Part shown: positions 11,479 to 22,981 of the stretch, piece by piece | How positions within the stretch are numbered: the first letter of the stretch is position 1 | Layout of the letters: every line of letters starts with the position of its first letter | Program-made: the position numbers and the translations under genes | The notes under the pieces: generated by a model | Seen by the model: only the letters and a program-made list of their open reading frames with translations | Database searches by the model: none | Told to the model about the DNA's origin: nothing | Origin: Stromatinia cepivora | Taxonomy: Eukaryota > Ascomycota > Leotiomycetes > Helotiales > Sclerotiniaceae | Direction: 5' to 3' | DNA: 64,000 bases | Assembly: GCA_014898415.1 (NCBI GenBank) | Contig: RCTD01000019.1 | Coordinates: 682,001-746,000 of the forward strand

Positions 11479-12882
11479 TTGGTTGTGTTTGAATGTTTTG
11501 ATATTGAAATACTCGATTTTGACATAGTCAATTTTGAATCTATATTTCTCTGGGTAAGAGTGAAATGGGTTGGGATTTTTTGGCATGGGGTGATTGGTTG
11601 AGTGGGAGTGTTGGTTGTGGATGTTTCGTTGTGTTATGTTGGAGTTTATTCTTGGGTTAGTTGCACCGGATACTGATGATACTGATACTGATTGATGCTG
11701 TTTACTTCCGTGAGGCTGGGTATTGAGAAAAGTTGTTATGAGAATCAATCTATTCCCAGCTACTGACGTCTATTTTCTCATTAACCTTTTTGAAGACATA
11801 ATCCCGAGGGTTTGGCTCCCATGTCATTAAAAAGCTCTCGTTCAGTACACATGTTTCCCTCTATAATACAGTTCACAGATCTATAAACCCTTCTTTATAT
11901 ACCTGCTTTCTCGTTTCTTCCCGTCACTTTATACACCTCCTTACCTACTGCTAACGCCTCATGTAAGGTGTGATCTGAAGCCATGTAGTTCCCATGGAAA
12001 TGCTTCATCGTTCACGTGACTAACATTGACCCTCATCACTGGCATCAACCAAAACAGGTATCTCTCTGATCGGCGGATAGACCAACATATACATAGCATG
12101 ACACAATTATATGGTATTGCTATCGTCTCAGGGAATAATTGATTCCCGTCTCAAAAAGTGACTCGACAGCAAATCGACAAAACCATATATATCACGTGAG
12201 CACTAATTCGAAGCTCGATGTCGTTGTTGTGCGGGGGAAGCCTACAAGTACTAGTTTCGCGGTGCATTCAAAATATCGAAGTAGCCTAATTTCATGTTAT
12301 ACACAAAAGTCAAGATAGAACAAAACCATAATTGCAGGCAGCACAGATGTCCGCTAGCCAGTTATGCCCGAGCACTATCTAACTGCCGCTTGACAATCCA
12401 AAGACTAAATCCAAGTTTTCATCATTCGATCTTTCAACTACACGTATTTCAAATGATCGTTGCACGAAAAGCCGAAGGGATATGGTGATTCTCTGAAGAC
12501 CTTGTCTGGGCCTTGAGATTATCACAAGGTTGACCGAGCACACTCCGTAACTCCGAACTTGTTTTGTTTGGTATTGTAATCGATTGCTTCCATGAGGGTT
12601 CCAGGCCGGATGCGCATTATTGATTTGAAAGAGTTGACGGAATGGATTCTTGTAGATCTAGATTTGATAATGGTAAGAACTACTCAGTGTATAGAATATG
12701 TTCTTGTTAGCATTGCGCATCTACTGTTGGGCAAATTGGTTTTTACTTGGTGGTTCGGTTATTAGTAGGTGATGTGGGAAAAAAGAGAGAAGGGCCAGGA
12801 ACCAAACAACTCCACAGACCTCTGTTATCTTCAAATATAGACTACGTAAAATGACAAGCAAAAAATAGATTGTCTGAGCATC
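11479..12882. other. Intergenic, no gene seen
   Basis: The nearest part is the upstream flank of tRNA-Phe. Two CACGTG-type palindromes occur (near 12014 and 12194) without a gene to assign them to. Confidence 0.35.
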
Positions 12883-13215
12883 ATGATTTCTCTGTTTTCC
12901 CCAGATCCTACATCCATAAGCCTAAACCTAAAAGTTGACTGCTGCTATGAACATCTCGCTCGGATAACAAAGCAATCCTTCCAGACCGCAAAACTTCAAG
13001 TCCAGATCACCGCCCTCGGATACCGCCCTATCCTAGACTCATTCTCCGAGAAAGGAACAAATCCAACGGCTTATGACGTCGTTACAACAACCAAATTTTA
13101 CTTTGGACAAGACGAAGGAGTTAAATTTGATTGCGAACATATGCAAGAAATTTACCTGCTTGTACGCATAAGTAAATTCTTAATTTGGTACACAAGCCAC
13201 TGCCAATATATCTGA
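12883..13215 (+). CDS. Possible small hypothetical protein, 110 aa
   Basis: An ATG-initiated frame of 110 codons has balanced amino-acid composition, for example DCCYEHLARITKQSFQTAKLQVQITALGYRP near its start. No domain, signal peptide or neighbouring exon is evident, and the last 15 residues look like intron read-through. It could equally be a chance ORF. Confidence 0.2.
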   Translation: MISLFSPDPTSISLNLKVDCCYEHLARITKQSFQTAKLQVQITALGYRPILDSFSEKGTNPTAYDVVTTTKFYFGQDEGVKFDCEHMQEIYLLVRISKFLIWYTSHCQYI

Positions 13216-14225
13216 TTCCGCAGCCTATTGACTGCAACGTAAGGTAAAACGGGCACAGCGGGAATTTGTCGGTTAGTACGAAATATAGGGTTTGTTTTTA
13301 GGTTATTTTCGTGATGTTCAGGTGGGCTTAGGGTAGGACGGACCTCGAAATTTTGAATGATAAAATAAGTTGCGTTATGCGCATGACTTTTGTTTTATGA
13401 GTGTATACGCACGATGCTGTAAAAGTGAGAAGATTGAGAGGGGGTTTTATGTGGTGTGATGTGATGTGATGTACGAAAGGTTACAAGCAAGAATTGGTGG
13501 AAATGATAATATTCGGAAATGTAGGATTAGAACCCCTTCATTTTTCGCCAATTTATTTCCCTAATCCTAGAATCCCAGATTATAAGCATTCGATAGTTTT
13601 CCTCTTTATCCAATGATCTGTTCCTGGTCCCCTTCATATAGTAAACTTTCTTGAAATACTTGGCTGATCATGAACAAAACTGTTCAAATATTCGTATCAG
13701 ATGAGGTGGCATGGGGCAAAAGTGATTATACAGGGGAAGGTTACATGTATTTTTGGGGGGTTTTAGTACATTAGGTAGTGATACCACATGCAGGGTCTGT
13801 GAGGGGTGATAATTTAGGCTTTAGGTTCTCCGCCATGACAAAATTATGTGATCTAAACCCTTGTTCAAACGCGGCTTGTGGGCTTTCCTTTTCTTTGACT
13901 TTACTCAAGGAAGCCGGAGTTACCACGCACATAGAACGGATGGATTTGAGTAGGTACCGGTATTAAAAGTCTAAGTGTGGATCATCTTCTTCGTTCTTTT
14001 CTATATTTGATATCATATTCGCTGTTTTATATTGTCTATTGTCTTGAATCTACATTTTTCTTTCAAAGGCTGTAGGAGAGTAATTGATATTCCTCTATAA
14101 CTCTCGATACCTTTCTACACTCATACCATATACATACAGAAGAAGGAAGCCATAGATAATCCCGAAATATATCTAGACCCGACATTCGAACACAACCAAA
14201 ATATATCAACCATCAAGCCTCCAAA
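13216..14225. other. Upstream region of the Ser-rich gene, no other gene seen
   Basis: Contains a short GTGAT-type direct repeat near 13450-13470. From about 13,980 onwards it is pyrimidine-rich, typical of a fungal promoter and 5' leader; the leader ends in an A-rich context before the ATG at 14226. Confidence 0.35.
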
Positions 14226-14780
14226 ATGTCTACCTCACCCACACCAAAAACCACCCTCCGCCCCTCGAAATTCATCGAAGGACCTCCTCTCACATCCAGA
14301 ACCCCCAACCTCGCCCAAACAGACGAACAACTCCAAATTATCCTCCTAGAAATGGATTCCTACGAAACCTCACGAAAATCACAACGCAAATCCAAATCAC
14401 GGACCTCATCGAGGAGTTCCTCCAACTCTAATTCCTCACATTCATCTACCGGTTCTACATCATCGATTCCCTTTTTTACGAGTGCTTCGAAACGAACCAG
14501 TCATGATTATTCACCTCCAATTTATACTCCGCATACATCTGCGAGTAATAAGAGATTTAGTGGTGCGAGAGCGAGTTTGGATATGAGTAGTCCGTTTACG
14601 AGCTCGGAGAGTACGTTGGGAAGGAGTAGGGGTAGTACGATTGAAAGTACGAATGGATCGGGGATTTTAGATGAGGGGCCAATGAGAGATGCGCAGATAT
14701 TGGGTTTGAAGATTAAAGGGAGATTGAGGGCTTGGAGTCGGGCGAAGGATGAGGGCGTTAGACCTTATGTGAATACTTGA
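14226..14780 (+). CDS. Serine-rich hypothetical protein, 184 aa
   Basis: One intronless frame starts at ATG 14226 in a good context (ccaaaATGtc) and ends at TGA 14778-14780. The protein is low complexity and rich in Ser, Thr and basic residues: an N-terminal stretch with TSPTPKTTLRPSKF, a basic Ser run near residues 55-80 (KSQRKSKSRTSSRSSSN), and a conserved-looking C-terminal end with RDAQILGLKIKGRLRAWSRAKDEG. It has no signal peptide, membrane segment or known domain. The steady codon use and the ordered C-terminus argue for a real gene. It is probably cytosolic or nuclear and phosphorylated, which is inference from composition only. Confidence 0.6.
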   Translation: MSTSPTPKTTLRPSKFIEGPPLTSRTPNLAQTDEQLQIILLEMDSYETSRKSQRKSKSRTSSRSSSNSNSSHSSTGSTSSIPFFTSASKRTSHDYSPPIYTPHTSASNKRFSGARASLDMSSPFTSSESTLGRSRGSTIESTNGSGILDEGPMRDAQILGLKIKGRLRAWSRAKDEGVRPYVNT

Positions 14781-17082
14781 TGGGATGATTTGAGATTGGA
14801 ATGAGTTACGAAAGTTATACACCTATTATGATTGGGGTCATTCGATATAAGGTTATACGATGGAATAACTGGCAAGATGGGAAGATTATCTCTATGGAAG
14901 ATGAGTAAAAAAGTCTCACAAACATCAATGTCCGAAAGAAGGAAAAGACGCTGTATTACAGTAGTATGAAAGAGATAGGCTAAGGCTAAATCGCCAACGC
15001 AGAGCCACGAATGGAGAAGTGGTCCCGAGACGAGGATTTTGTGGAGAAGAAAAGGAGCACGACAGGCGATAAATTGAGATAAGTACAGAGTAGATAGATA
15101 GATAGACTGTTTGTTGCTTTGACAACTATGTCACAGAGCCAGTACAGAGTACATACAAATCAATAAATGTAACATCAAAATCCCTTGGAACAATCAAACT
15201 CAAATGGAAAATTCCCACTAAACAAAACGAAAATCCTCAAATCCACAAAAATTACAACCCCGCGCAGATCACAAGACACCAAAGTTTCTTTTCCCACCTC
15301 TTCAACCTTCTCTACTACTCTAATAAATCGATAATTAAAGCTGGCGGACGATCTAAACGCCCAATACGCACAAAATAACCAGGTGACTGATAATATTTGC
15401 CTCATGCAGAAGAACTAGCTGATCTTAGCCAATCTTCAGGATTGTCTTCGCCGTCCGCGCCTAGCTTCATGCGTGACCGGTAGTTGACGGTAGTCAGTTC
15501 CGATAATTGTACTGGTGTGATAGGATGGGATGAAACATTTGGAATGTATCGAATGAATACAGGCGGCACAGGGATGATCCTTAATTTTGGGGATTTTGGG
15601 GATTTTTTTGGGGGGGGGGGGGAGGGGGGGGTTATTCGCAATGATTTTTTAATGCATAGATTTTAAAACACTCCTGAGCTATTATTAAATTATTAAACAG
15701 AAAACATCTCTGAACAGATAATTTCCCGTATCTAAATTGAGCGCCCCTCCCCCACAAACCCCCCAAATCCACTCTTGGCAACGCACTCTACTCCTAACTC
15801 AACATCGCCACTGCCTATTCCGTTTCTCTACCTCACTTTTCCTCATACAATTTTTCCTAATCCCCACCCGTGGATACAGGTACCGAAACTTGATGGGTAG
15901 GTAGTGGGAAAAGAAAAAGAAAAAAACTTATGTGTACGTATTTGGATTTTATGAATAAGAAAAGTATGCATATGCGCGGGATGGTGCAGTATCAGTCCTG
16001 TGAAAATCGTCTGGAGTTGAGGTGTACGCTTTTGGGTTCGCAGGGAAGAAGTTGCCGGAGGGGTATAGACTTGAGGGGCTTTGAAGATATTTGGTTATTC
16101 GGTGCATGTGGAGGCTTTTGGTTTGGGTATATTTCTATTGTTCGTTGAGCTAATTTATTTTCTTCTAGTTCTTGGCGACTTGATATTTGTATATTATCAA
16201 CTCATCAACTAATGATACGCAATATCTACGCAACGTAAATTTCCAAGGTGGAAACAATTGTAAGGGAAGATAGGGTCATGGTTTCCCGATGTTTTGAAAG
16301 GCTGATTGATGGACCGAGTGAGTTTTTTGAGCTTGAAGGGAGATGATTTGTATGAGTGATGAGTGGGAGACAATGGAACGTTGAAGAATATGAGTGAGGG
16401 GCTTAAGAAGCAATTATGCTGCCTCAAACACTACTTTAAGAAATATGAGGAAGTCTAAACATGATGAATACGCAAAAGTATTAAGTCAACTGACCTATGC
16501 TTAATACATAGACTATATATTAGTTGCGAACATTTATTCTCCAAGTTTAAAGTAGGAAAATTCTACCAGAAAGTGCGATGAAAATCTCATCAAGAGTACG
16601 GAACGATATTACCTTGACCTTTTATTGAGACTTTAAAGCTTGAATATCAAGGTTGATGTGCTCGATCCTGTGCTCGATCATCTTTGCAGTGTTTTGTGGT
16701 AGAGGGAAGAGTATCAAAGTGATCTAGGGAAGTTAGGGGTGTAAGTTTGCAAGTATGTGCATTGTGTAGCTTTCGATGTGGTTGAGTACGAGACTTGAGC
16801 TTGATTCCGGGTAGGGGTACTATACGATATTGCGGATAGTTCAAAAGTACAGTTTCGTGAATTACCCTTCCATATGTTGGTTCCAGCCGTTCAGTGTGGT
16901 CGATTAGGTTCTTCTCGGTTGAACCATAAAAGAAACGTCTTATTGTCTCGCGGTTCATCATGATTCAATACAATAACTCAGTAGATACAACGAGCTCAAA
17001 TACAAGACTAACTTAATAAATTTACCACTCGTAAATCCCATCTATCTGTATCCACTCAGTAACATTACATATAAGCAAACCG
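14781..17082. other. Long intergenic stretch, no gene supported
   Basis: Short ORFs on both strands lack recognisable features. The region includes a GATA microsatellite (about 15095-15107), a long G tract (listed separately), and short pyrimidine-rich stretches. Confidence 0.4.
15610..15631 (+). repeat. G-tract of 13 and 8 guanines
   Basis: Thirteen consecutive G (15610-15622), one A, then eight G (15624-15631), preceded by TTTTTTT. Runs of this length can fold as a G-quadruplex and are also prone to assembly length errors. Confidence 0.9.
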
Positions 17083-17983
17083 TCACGTCGCCATATAAGC
17101 CGCCGTATCCCCAACCAACGCATCCCTCTTCCTCTGCACCATCCTCGCCAACTTCGCTGCCGGATTCGGACAATTTCCAAGCACACATACATTATTCCCA
17201 CAACACGTATCCCAAGCACAAACATAAGCATTTGGACAATCCCCATCATCATAACAGTCTTTCGCCTCAGCACAACCAATATTTTCACCGCAGAAACCAA
17301 GTCCTGTGAAAGTATTGAAACAGAAACAGGTGGAATCGACAACGCAGGGTTTAATGCCTTCTTCGCATTTGGTAGGGATACAGGGAAATGTATTGCAGGT
17401 GCCGTGTTCACAGTAGCCGGTGTCACAGACATAACCGCAGGAGCCACAGTTGAGTGAATCTTTCATGAGGGCTTTGCCTGTGGGGCAGACAGGGGGGAGG
17501 CCAGTGGTGACGGTGGAGGTGGTGTAGGTAGTGTAGGTCTGAGGTTTAGTTAGTAGGTAATTATAAAAATGTGTAGAATATACATACAGGTACAGTCTCA
17601 GTGATAGTATCAGGCAAAATACCCCAACATGAACAAGCACTTGAATAGCGTGCTTCATTAGAGCAGGCACTAGCATATGATGGAAGTGAAAAGGGAGTCG
17701 TTTCTACCGCTCGCTTTCCCACAGTCGATACTTCGGTAATTGTTGTCAAGATGGTGGAAGTAACGGTGATATTGATGATATCCACTGTGCAGAAGTTTTC
17801 CATGTAATCGACACAATCATCATATGCTATGACTTGCTGAAAAGGTCCACGAAAGTCTCCACTAACTGCACGATAACAATTATCTGCATTACAACCTGCA
17901 GTTGCTGGAGTGGTAATGTTGGAAACATCTGCACTGCAGACTCCTATGATAGAAAGAAGAAATATGAAAGAATTGTGCATCAT
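17083..17983 (-). CDS. Secreted cysteine-rich protein, 283 aa, two exons
   Basis: Exon 1 is 17588-17983 and exon 2 is 17083-17538, joined by a 49-nt intron (17539-17587) with GTATGT donor, ACTAAC branch sequence and CAG acceptor; the junction is between codons. The start at 17983 (or the adjacent ATG at 17980) gives a signal peptide, MMHNSFIFLLSIIGVCSA, with cleavage probably after CSA. The mature N-terminal half has few cysteines and a Thr-rich linker (TVTSTILTTITEVST, then TYTTYTTSTVTT across the splice). The C-terminal half has 20 cysteines in about 115 residues, opening with CPTGKALMKDSLNCGSCGYVC and including CC and CxC pairs. The pattern resembles disulfide-knotted extracellular fungal proteins. 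I do not know a function; wall-associated or effector-like roles are only possibilities. A Lys-Arg pair in VGKRAVE is a potential Kex2 site. Confidence 0.8.
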
Positions 17984-19270
17984 GAAGTCTTGTGATGAAT
18001 TCTGAATCGTAAGAAATATCAAAGAAGGAACTACCACGTTTTCATGATGGAAATGCTGAACGTTTATAAGGAAAATTATGTACCGTAATGGAAATTTAGA
18101 CCCTTATAACGCCGTATCACATATGAACTGATCTTACATATCTATCATAAGTTTTAGCATCCCAATCGTTCCTTCGGGTGCCTGACCATGCGATTACTAC
18201 CATGAAAAACATGGTATACGATGTACAAAACGAGGGGAATATCCAGGAACGACAACGAGGAAGGGCCGAGTATAACCATTTGGTCCTTGTTCATGTTGTG
18301 AAAAATGCCGTGTTCAAATATTTGCTCAGCTATTGAGTATCTTGAATGTTTTCGAGTAATGGAACTAACCACCTTAAACAATCGGAAATTTGCATGGCCA
18401 CGTTGAAGACCCTACTGAATTTGCATCTAAATGATCATGATAGAACCCTTATCATATCGAATCTAGAGATAAGTTCTCGTTGTTTGCTTCATCAAGATGG
18501 AGGAATGGGGTGGGGTACGCTACACAAAAGCCGTTGGGATACAACCGTTTTTTATATGAAAAGTGCGTTCACCAGCCAAAGTAGAAACACAATGCCAAGG
18601 TCGCAAGCAACATGAGAGGTATTTTGAAGGCAAATCAACCCAGCTGGACATGAAAATCCCAGAGAGAAAATATTTGGACAACTCCACTCGAGTAACAAAC
18701 GAAAACATGTAATGCAAGATCCCGCAGCGACCTGCCTCGGTCGCCGACAGGAAAAACATGCAAATTTCATGGAATTGAGTCACCAGATATCCCAAAAAGA
18801 GATTTTGTTAATGTTGGTATCCTCCTCGAGATTCTTCTAGCCAAAGATAGTCACCGAGGAGCAGGAGATTTTTGTAATGGCCTCCAGACTGTTATAGCCC
18901 CAATGTGAGGTCGAGATCTAAGAGTCCTGCCGCACGGACATTATTTCATATATTACGTAATCGTTAACATTATCAAGACAAATCTCAATCTCTCCTCTGA
19001 TACCAATGACATTCGTGGAATGATAACTACTTCACGCGCGGTAATGGATTGAATTGAAGTAACACCGCAAACTAAATCACAAAATTGGCAGTCAGGTTTC
19101 AAAACATGATGAAATTCATATTATTATTTGCTAATGATTGCTTTTCGCAGAATTCATCAATCAAATCACTCATCAGCCCAGGACTGGTAACGAGCGAAAT
19201 TGTTTCGTTTTACGCAGTCAACCTTCGTATCGCCGAGCGCTATCGATCATTTTAGAAAACTTGAAGAGAT
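17984..19270. other. Intergenic, no gene seen
   Basis: Holds the promoter of the Cys-rich gene near 18,000 and the 3' flank of the KGG-motif gene near 19,200. Short ORFs between are not convincing. Confidence 0.4.
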
Positions 19271-19738
19271 CTAAGAAGATCTTCCTCCCTTCTTGCCAGC
19301 CTCGTGTGGGTCAACTTTTCCGTGTGCGAATTCTGTGAAAGACGTTATTATCAAATACATATGAATGATGGTTGTGGAGTGGAGTGCAAGGGAAACTTAC
19401 GGCCTCCGCCACTGCCGCCACTGCTGCCGCCCTCGTTTTCGTAGCTCTCATCAGTATCAGGGCTACCTGTGGCCTGTCCACCCTTGGATCCAGCCTCCTG
19501 CGATGAGAGAAGGTGGTTAGCGACGGAAACAAGTATATATAATACACATTAGGCAGGAAGGTAAGTGATGCCTACATGTGGATCAACTTGGCCGTAGGCG
19601 AACTCGCCAGTGCCGACTCTCTTATCTGGAGTACCGTCCTCCTTGAGACCCTCGTGCTCTATGAAAGATGTTAGCAACATGGCATCACACTGAAGGGTGG
19701 AAAAACAAATTACCAGTGGGCTTGTACTTGTCGCTCAT
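19271..19738 (-). CDS. Small KGG-motif stress/conidiation protein (con-10-like), 88 aa, four exons
   Basis: Four exons, each with GT...AG introns, assemble into an 88-residue hydrophilic protein: 19714-19738, 19576-19658, 19401-19497 and 19271-19332, with introns of 55, 78 and 68 nt. The start ATG is at 19736-19738 and the stop TAG at 19271-19273. The protein has two copies of one unit, GEFAYGQVDPHEAGSKGG (about 26-43) and GQFAHGKVDPHEAGKKGG (68-85), separated by an acidic/Gly-rich spacer. EAGxKGG is the bacterial stress-protein/con-10 KGG motif (PF10685 type). Family members are small, disordered and induced in conidia or by dehydration stress; the same role here is inference. The ORFs are far too short to be noticed without splicing. 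Confidence 0.85.
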
Positions 19739-21527
19739 TTTGAAGTTTTTTAAAGGTTTGTTTTGAAGTGTTGTTTTATTGAGTATTCTGATGTTGAATT
19801 TGAGTTGCTTGGAAGGAATTGAATGTGTTTGACCGGGAAGCATCCAAATCTTATATAGAGAGAGCTCAGTGTCCCTGCCGCCTTCTATTTCTTGCTTCGG
19901 AGCATAAACTCCTGTTCGGGATCAACGGGAGGTGAGTGAATGATGCTATGATTGCTGTGATGAAGTGTTTGATATTCTGGTTCAGAAATGCAGACTTAGT
20001 AAAAATACGCAAAAATGAAGTAATATCTTGTTCTGAACAAAGCAGGCTCAATTGGTGCTGGTATGCGGCGCACATTTGTGTAACAATGTAACGCAATAAA
20101 TCTATCAATATTTACATCATGATGAAATTATATCACAGAATCATGATGTCAAACGCTGTATCTGACGTCCGCCTAAGTAATGATTGGAGGAAAAGGATGT
20201 TAACCCCTCTATTCACCAACCTTGGTAACCAGCCTCCAATACCGGATTATTTGAAAAGCCATAAAAAGCAATTCATAAAGTCGGTATGATGCGTAGTTCT
20301 ATTTACTTGATGAGCTTTTGAAGGGGTCTAGATATGATCTACAAGAAATATACCGTTCATAGATGCTAGCCTCTGATGAAGGCGGCACAGAACGAACACG
20401 AACACGAAATGAAACGTGTCTTACAGTGTGGAGAGAATCACGCTATCATGTGATTGATGATCAGCACATCGTAATTAACCTTTTTACCAAGGAAACTTTG
20501 GAAGGCTATGCAAGAGAGTAAACATCAGAAAATGATGAGTATTCTAGCTAGCCCTTAGCAATTCGAATCCTCTATTTGAGGTCATGGAATGCAGGCCTGT
20601 AGGAGTTATATTTTTCTATGGCACACAGGAAACTGCGCAGAGTCATCCAAGAATGGAAGGAAAGAACAGCAGCAGTAAAACTATTCTGTTCTTGCTATCA
20701 TTTACCCCTTTCTGCTCGTTTCATTATCGTTGCCCTGACACTGATATGCAGACCATCATTGGTACGGAGTATGTCTTGAAAAGGTAAGAGAATACTGCCT
20801 AATACTATTCCACGAGCAAGTACACTTTGTGGAATCAACGCCACTATAGTATCCTACCTCTCTGGCAGATCCAACTCAGATATAAGGTTGAACAGTTTCA
20901 AGTTATGTAAATTCACTGGAATCATACAACTCCCTGGAATTTCACAGCGGCAAGTGACGGTTCCTATTAAGTGATGAAGACTCAAATGAAATAATACAGC
21001 GGAAAGTTTCTACTCTTCAATGCATGATGATCATGAATAAGAAGTTGAAACGGACCAGACGTCCATCCCATTTGATTAGACTCCTTGCTCCACTTGGGGC
21101 TTCATGGTGTCTACATACAATTTTGAATTATCTAACTTGTAAACTTGTATGGCAAACTTCCAGTAGCCTTTGCTTCGAAGTCATAGATATATCCTGCGAG
21201 CGTTCAATACAAGGTGTTGTTGTACTCGAGGAATCATCCTTATTCACTTATTGACAAAATTGATTGGGACTTTGTTTGACTAAAACAAAAAATCCTACCT
21301 CCAGTAGGAAACCTTGGACCTGAGGATCCTTTTGCAGTACCTAGATATGAAATGCCATCACAGAAGACAGAAACAAAAAAAGACATGTATGCCTGTCAGG
21401 CCAACACAACCAGCGACTTTTTACATGAAAAACCCATAACCATCCCATCAACCCCATTCACTCATCCAATCTCTCAATCTCATTTCCCCAACCTCCAAGC
21501 GCCCTCACACCATATTTAAAAAAAAAC
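19739..21527. other. Promoter of the KGG gene and intergenic DNA
   Basis: No gene is supported. The first 120 bases include the A/T-rich leader of the KGG-motif gene and a TATATA-like sequence near 19851. A short ORF at 20584-20787 has no protein character. Confidence 0.4.
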
Positions 21528-22189
21528 ATGAAACCAAAATCATGGCTCAACATCTTCCGATCCAAAAAACAATTCACAAGAACAATCTCCACTCCCACAA
21601 TGTCTTTCCCCACCGACTTCACGCAATCCTCCAACAAGAAAAAGAAAAACAACCAGAAAACTGGCGCGAAGAAGTGCTTCGGTAGATATAATAGTAATTA
21701 CACATTACCCTCAATCGATATGTCGACGCTCGGTTTCGAAATCTTCGAAGATGCACGATGTGCTATCTGTGATGGAGATCTGGATCCCAAACAAAACAGT
21801 AAGTCTCCCTTTCACAAACCCGCATCTCCTCACCCACCGCCCCCATTTAACGCTCTTAACCCCACAACCCCCTAACAAAACCCCAAGATCCACCCACCCC
21901 CCACGTCCCACAGCTCTGCCACCCCTGCCAGGACCAAATCGCACACCTAAAACTCGAATACGAAGCCCTTAAGCGCGAAAAACGTGAGCATCAAATTGGA
22001 GAGTTGGATAAGGCGATCGAGGCTCATCATGCACAAGAGGAGTTGAAGAAGGTGTTGAGTGATGGGAATAGGGTGTTGAGGGGGGAGATTGAGGTGATTG
22101 AACGGGGGGTTAGGGTGCAAGAGGGGGTTAATGCCGAGGTGAGGAGGGGGAGGGGGGAGGAGGTGGGGGAGATGGGTAGGGAGGGTTAG
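21528..22189 (+). CDS. Small double-CxxC zinc-binding-like protein with a charged coiled coil, 190 aa, two exons
   Basis: Exon 1 (21528-21798) and exon 2 (21888-22189) join across an 89-nt intron with GTAAGT donor, CTAAC branch and CAAG acceptor, restoring one frame. The N-terminal 60 residues are basic. Then come CAIC (C78, C81) and, after the splice, CHPC (C101, C104), the layout of a four-cysteine zinc knuckle. It is followed directly by a charged helix, DQIAHLKLEYEALKREKREH and on to about residue 170, expected to be coiled coil. I do not recognise the family. An internal ATG at residue 25 is an alternative start. The last 40 codons are very purine-rich (GGGGGAGG repeats), so frame errors there are possible. 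Confidence 0.65.
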
Positions 22190-22981
22190 GAGGGTTGAGG
22201 TGTGTGAAGGGTGGAGAATTGGATGGAGTTTGGGATGGTTAATGACAATGCAGCTTATGAGTCAGAGTTCGCGACAAGAACCATAAGACTACGAGTCTTT
22301 AGGACAGAACTACGCGGGAGGATTTTGAGATTTTTCAATATACCCAACTGGAGTTTGGTGTTTAGGTTTTGACTAGGCAGGATCCTCACAAAAATTCCTG
22401 TCTTACAAATTCTGCCTTTCTGTTTATTATGTGATATATGTTTATTTCAGTACCTTATTATTAGCTATGATCTATCTGTCTTCTTTTTCTTTGGGGCTAT
22501 GGTATAATGTTTCATGGTCACACGATTAGTATTTTTTTTTACTTATATCTATAACCATGTGTGAAGAGTGTTCTCAGCTCCCCCAAAAACATATGTGTAA
22601 CCCAAGCCCCTCAATACAATCGAAACACCCAAGTATTTTTGTGACACTTTGAATTTTTGGTGAGAATCATGTCTAAGATAAGATATTGAATTCCTCATAT
22701 ACGATTATGATATCTAACGCTAGCGTGTATGGGTATTTTCAGTATCATCTCCCTTGAAGCAACACATCCTTTACCACCACCAACCCATCTAATATGTACA
22801 AGAGTCCCACCATCATCCAAAATCCAAACGCAAAAGGTACCGCAAAAAAAGAAAAACAAGTCAGAAACCAGGGTATCATTTCCCAAACCCGATCTGCTCC
22901 GTTGTAAATGCAATATCCACATCCCTCCCACCAAACTTAAAGAAACGCACGACGCCCACTCAATCTATTTCTTCCGCCCAT
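22190..22981. other. Convergent 3' region, no gene seen
   Basis: Lies between the 3' ends of the CxxC gene and the TBC gene. An antisense-looking ORF at 22695-22934 has no protein-like features. Confidence 0.4.

Noticed and set aside
17561..18037. Extension of the Cys-rich protein upstream of 17983 to 18037
   Set aside because: The extension begins with GTG, has no ATG, and would place residues before an otherwise perfect signal peptide.
22040..22190. Purine repeats (GGGGGAGG) as a minisatellite
   Set aside because: No fixed period; they fall within the open frame of the CxxC gene and are better explained as biased coding sequence.
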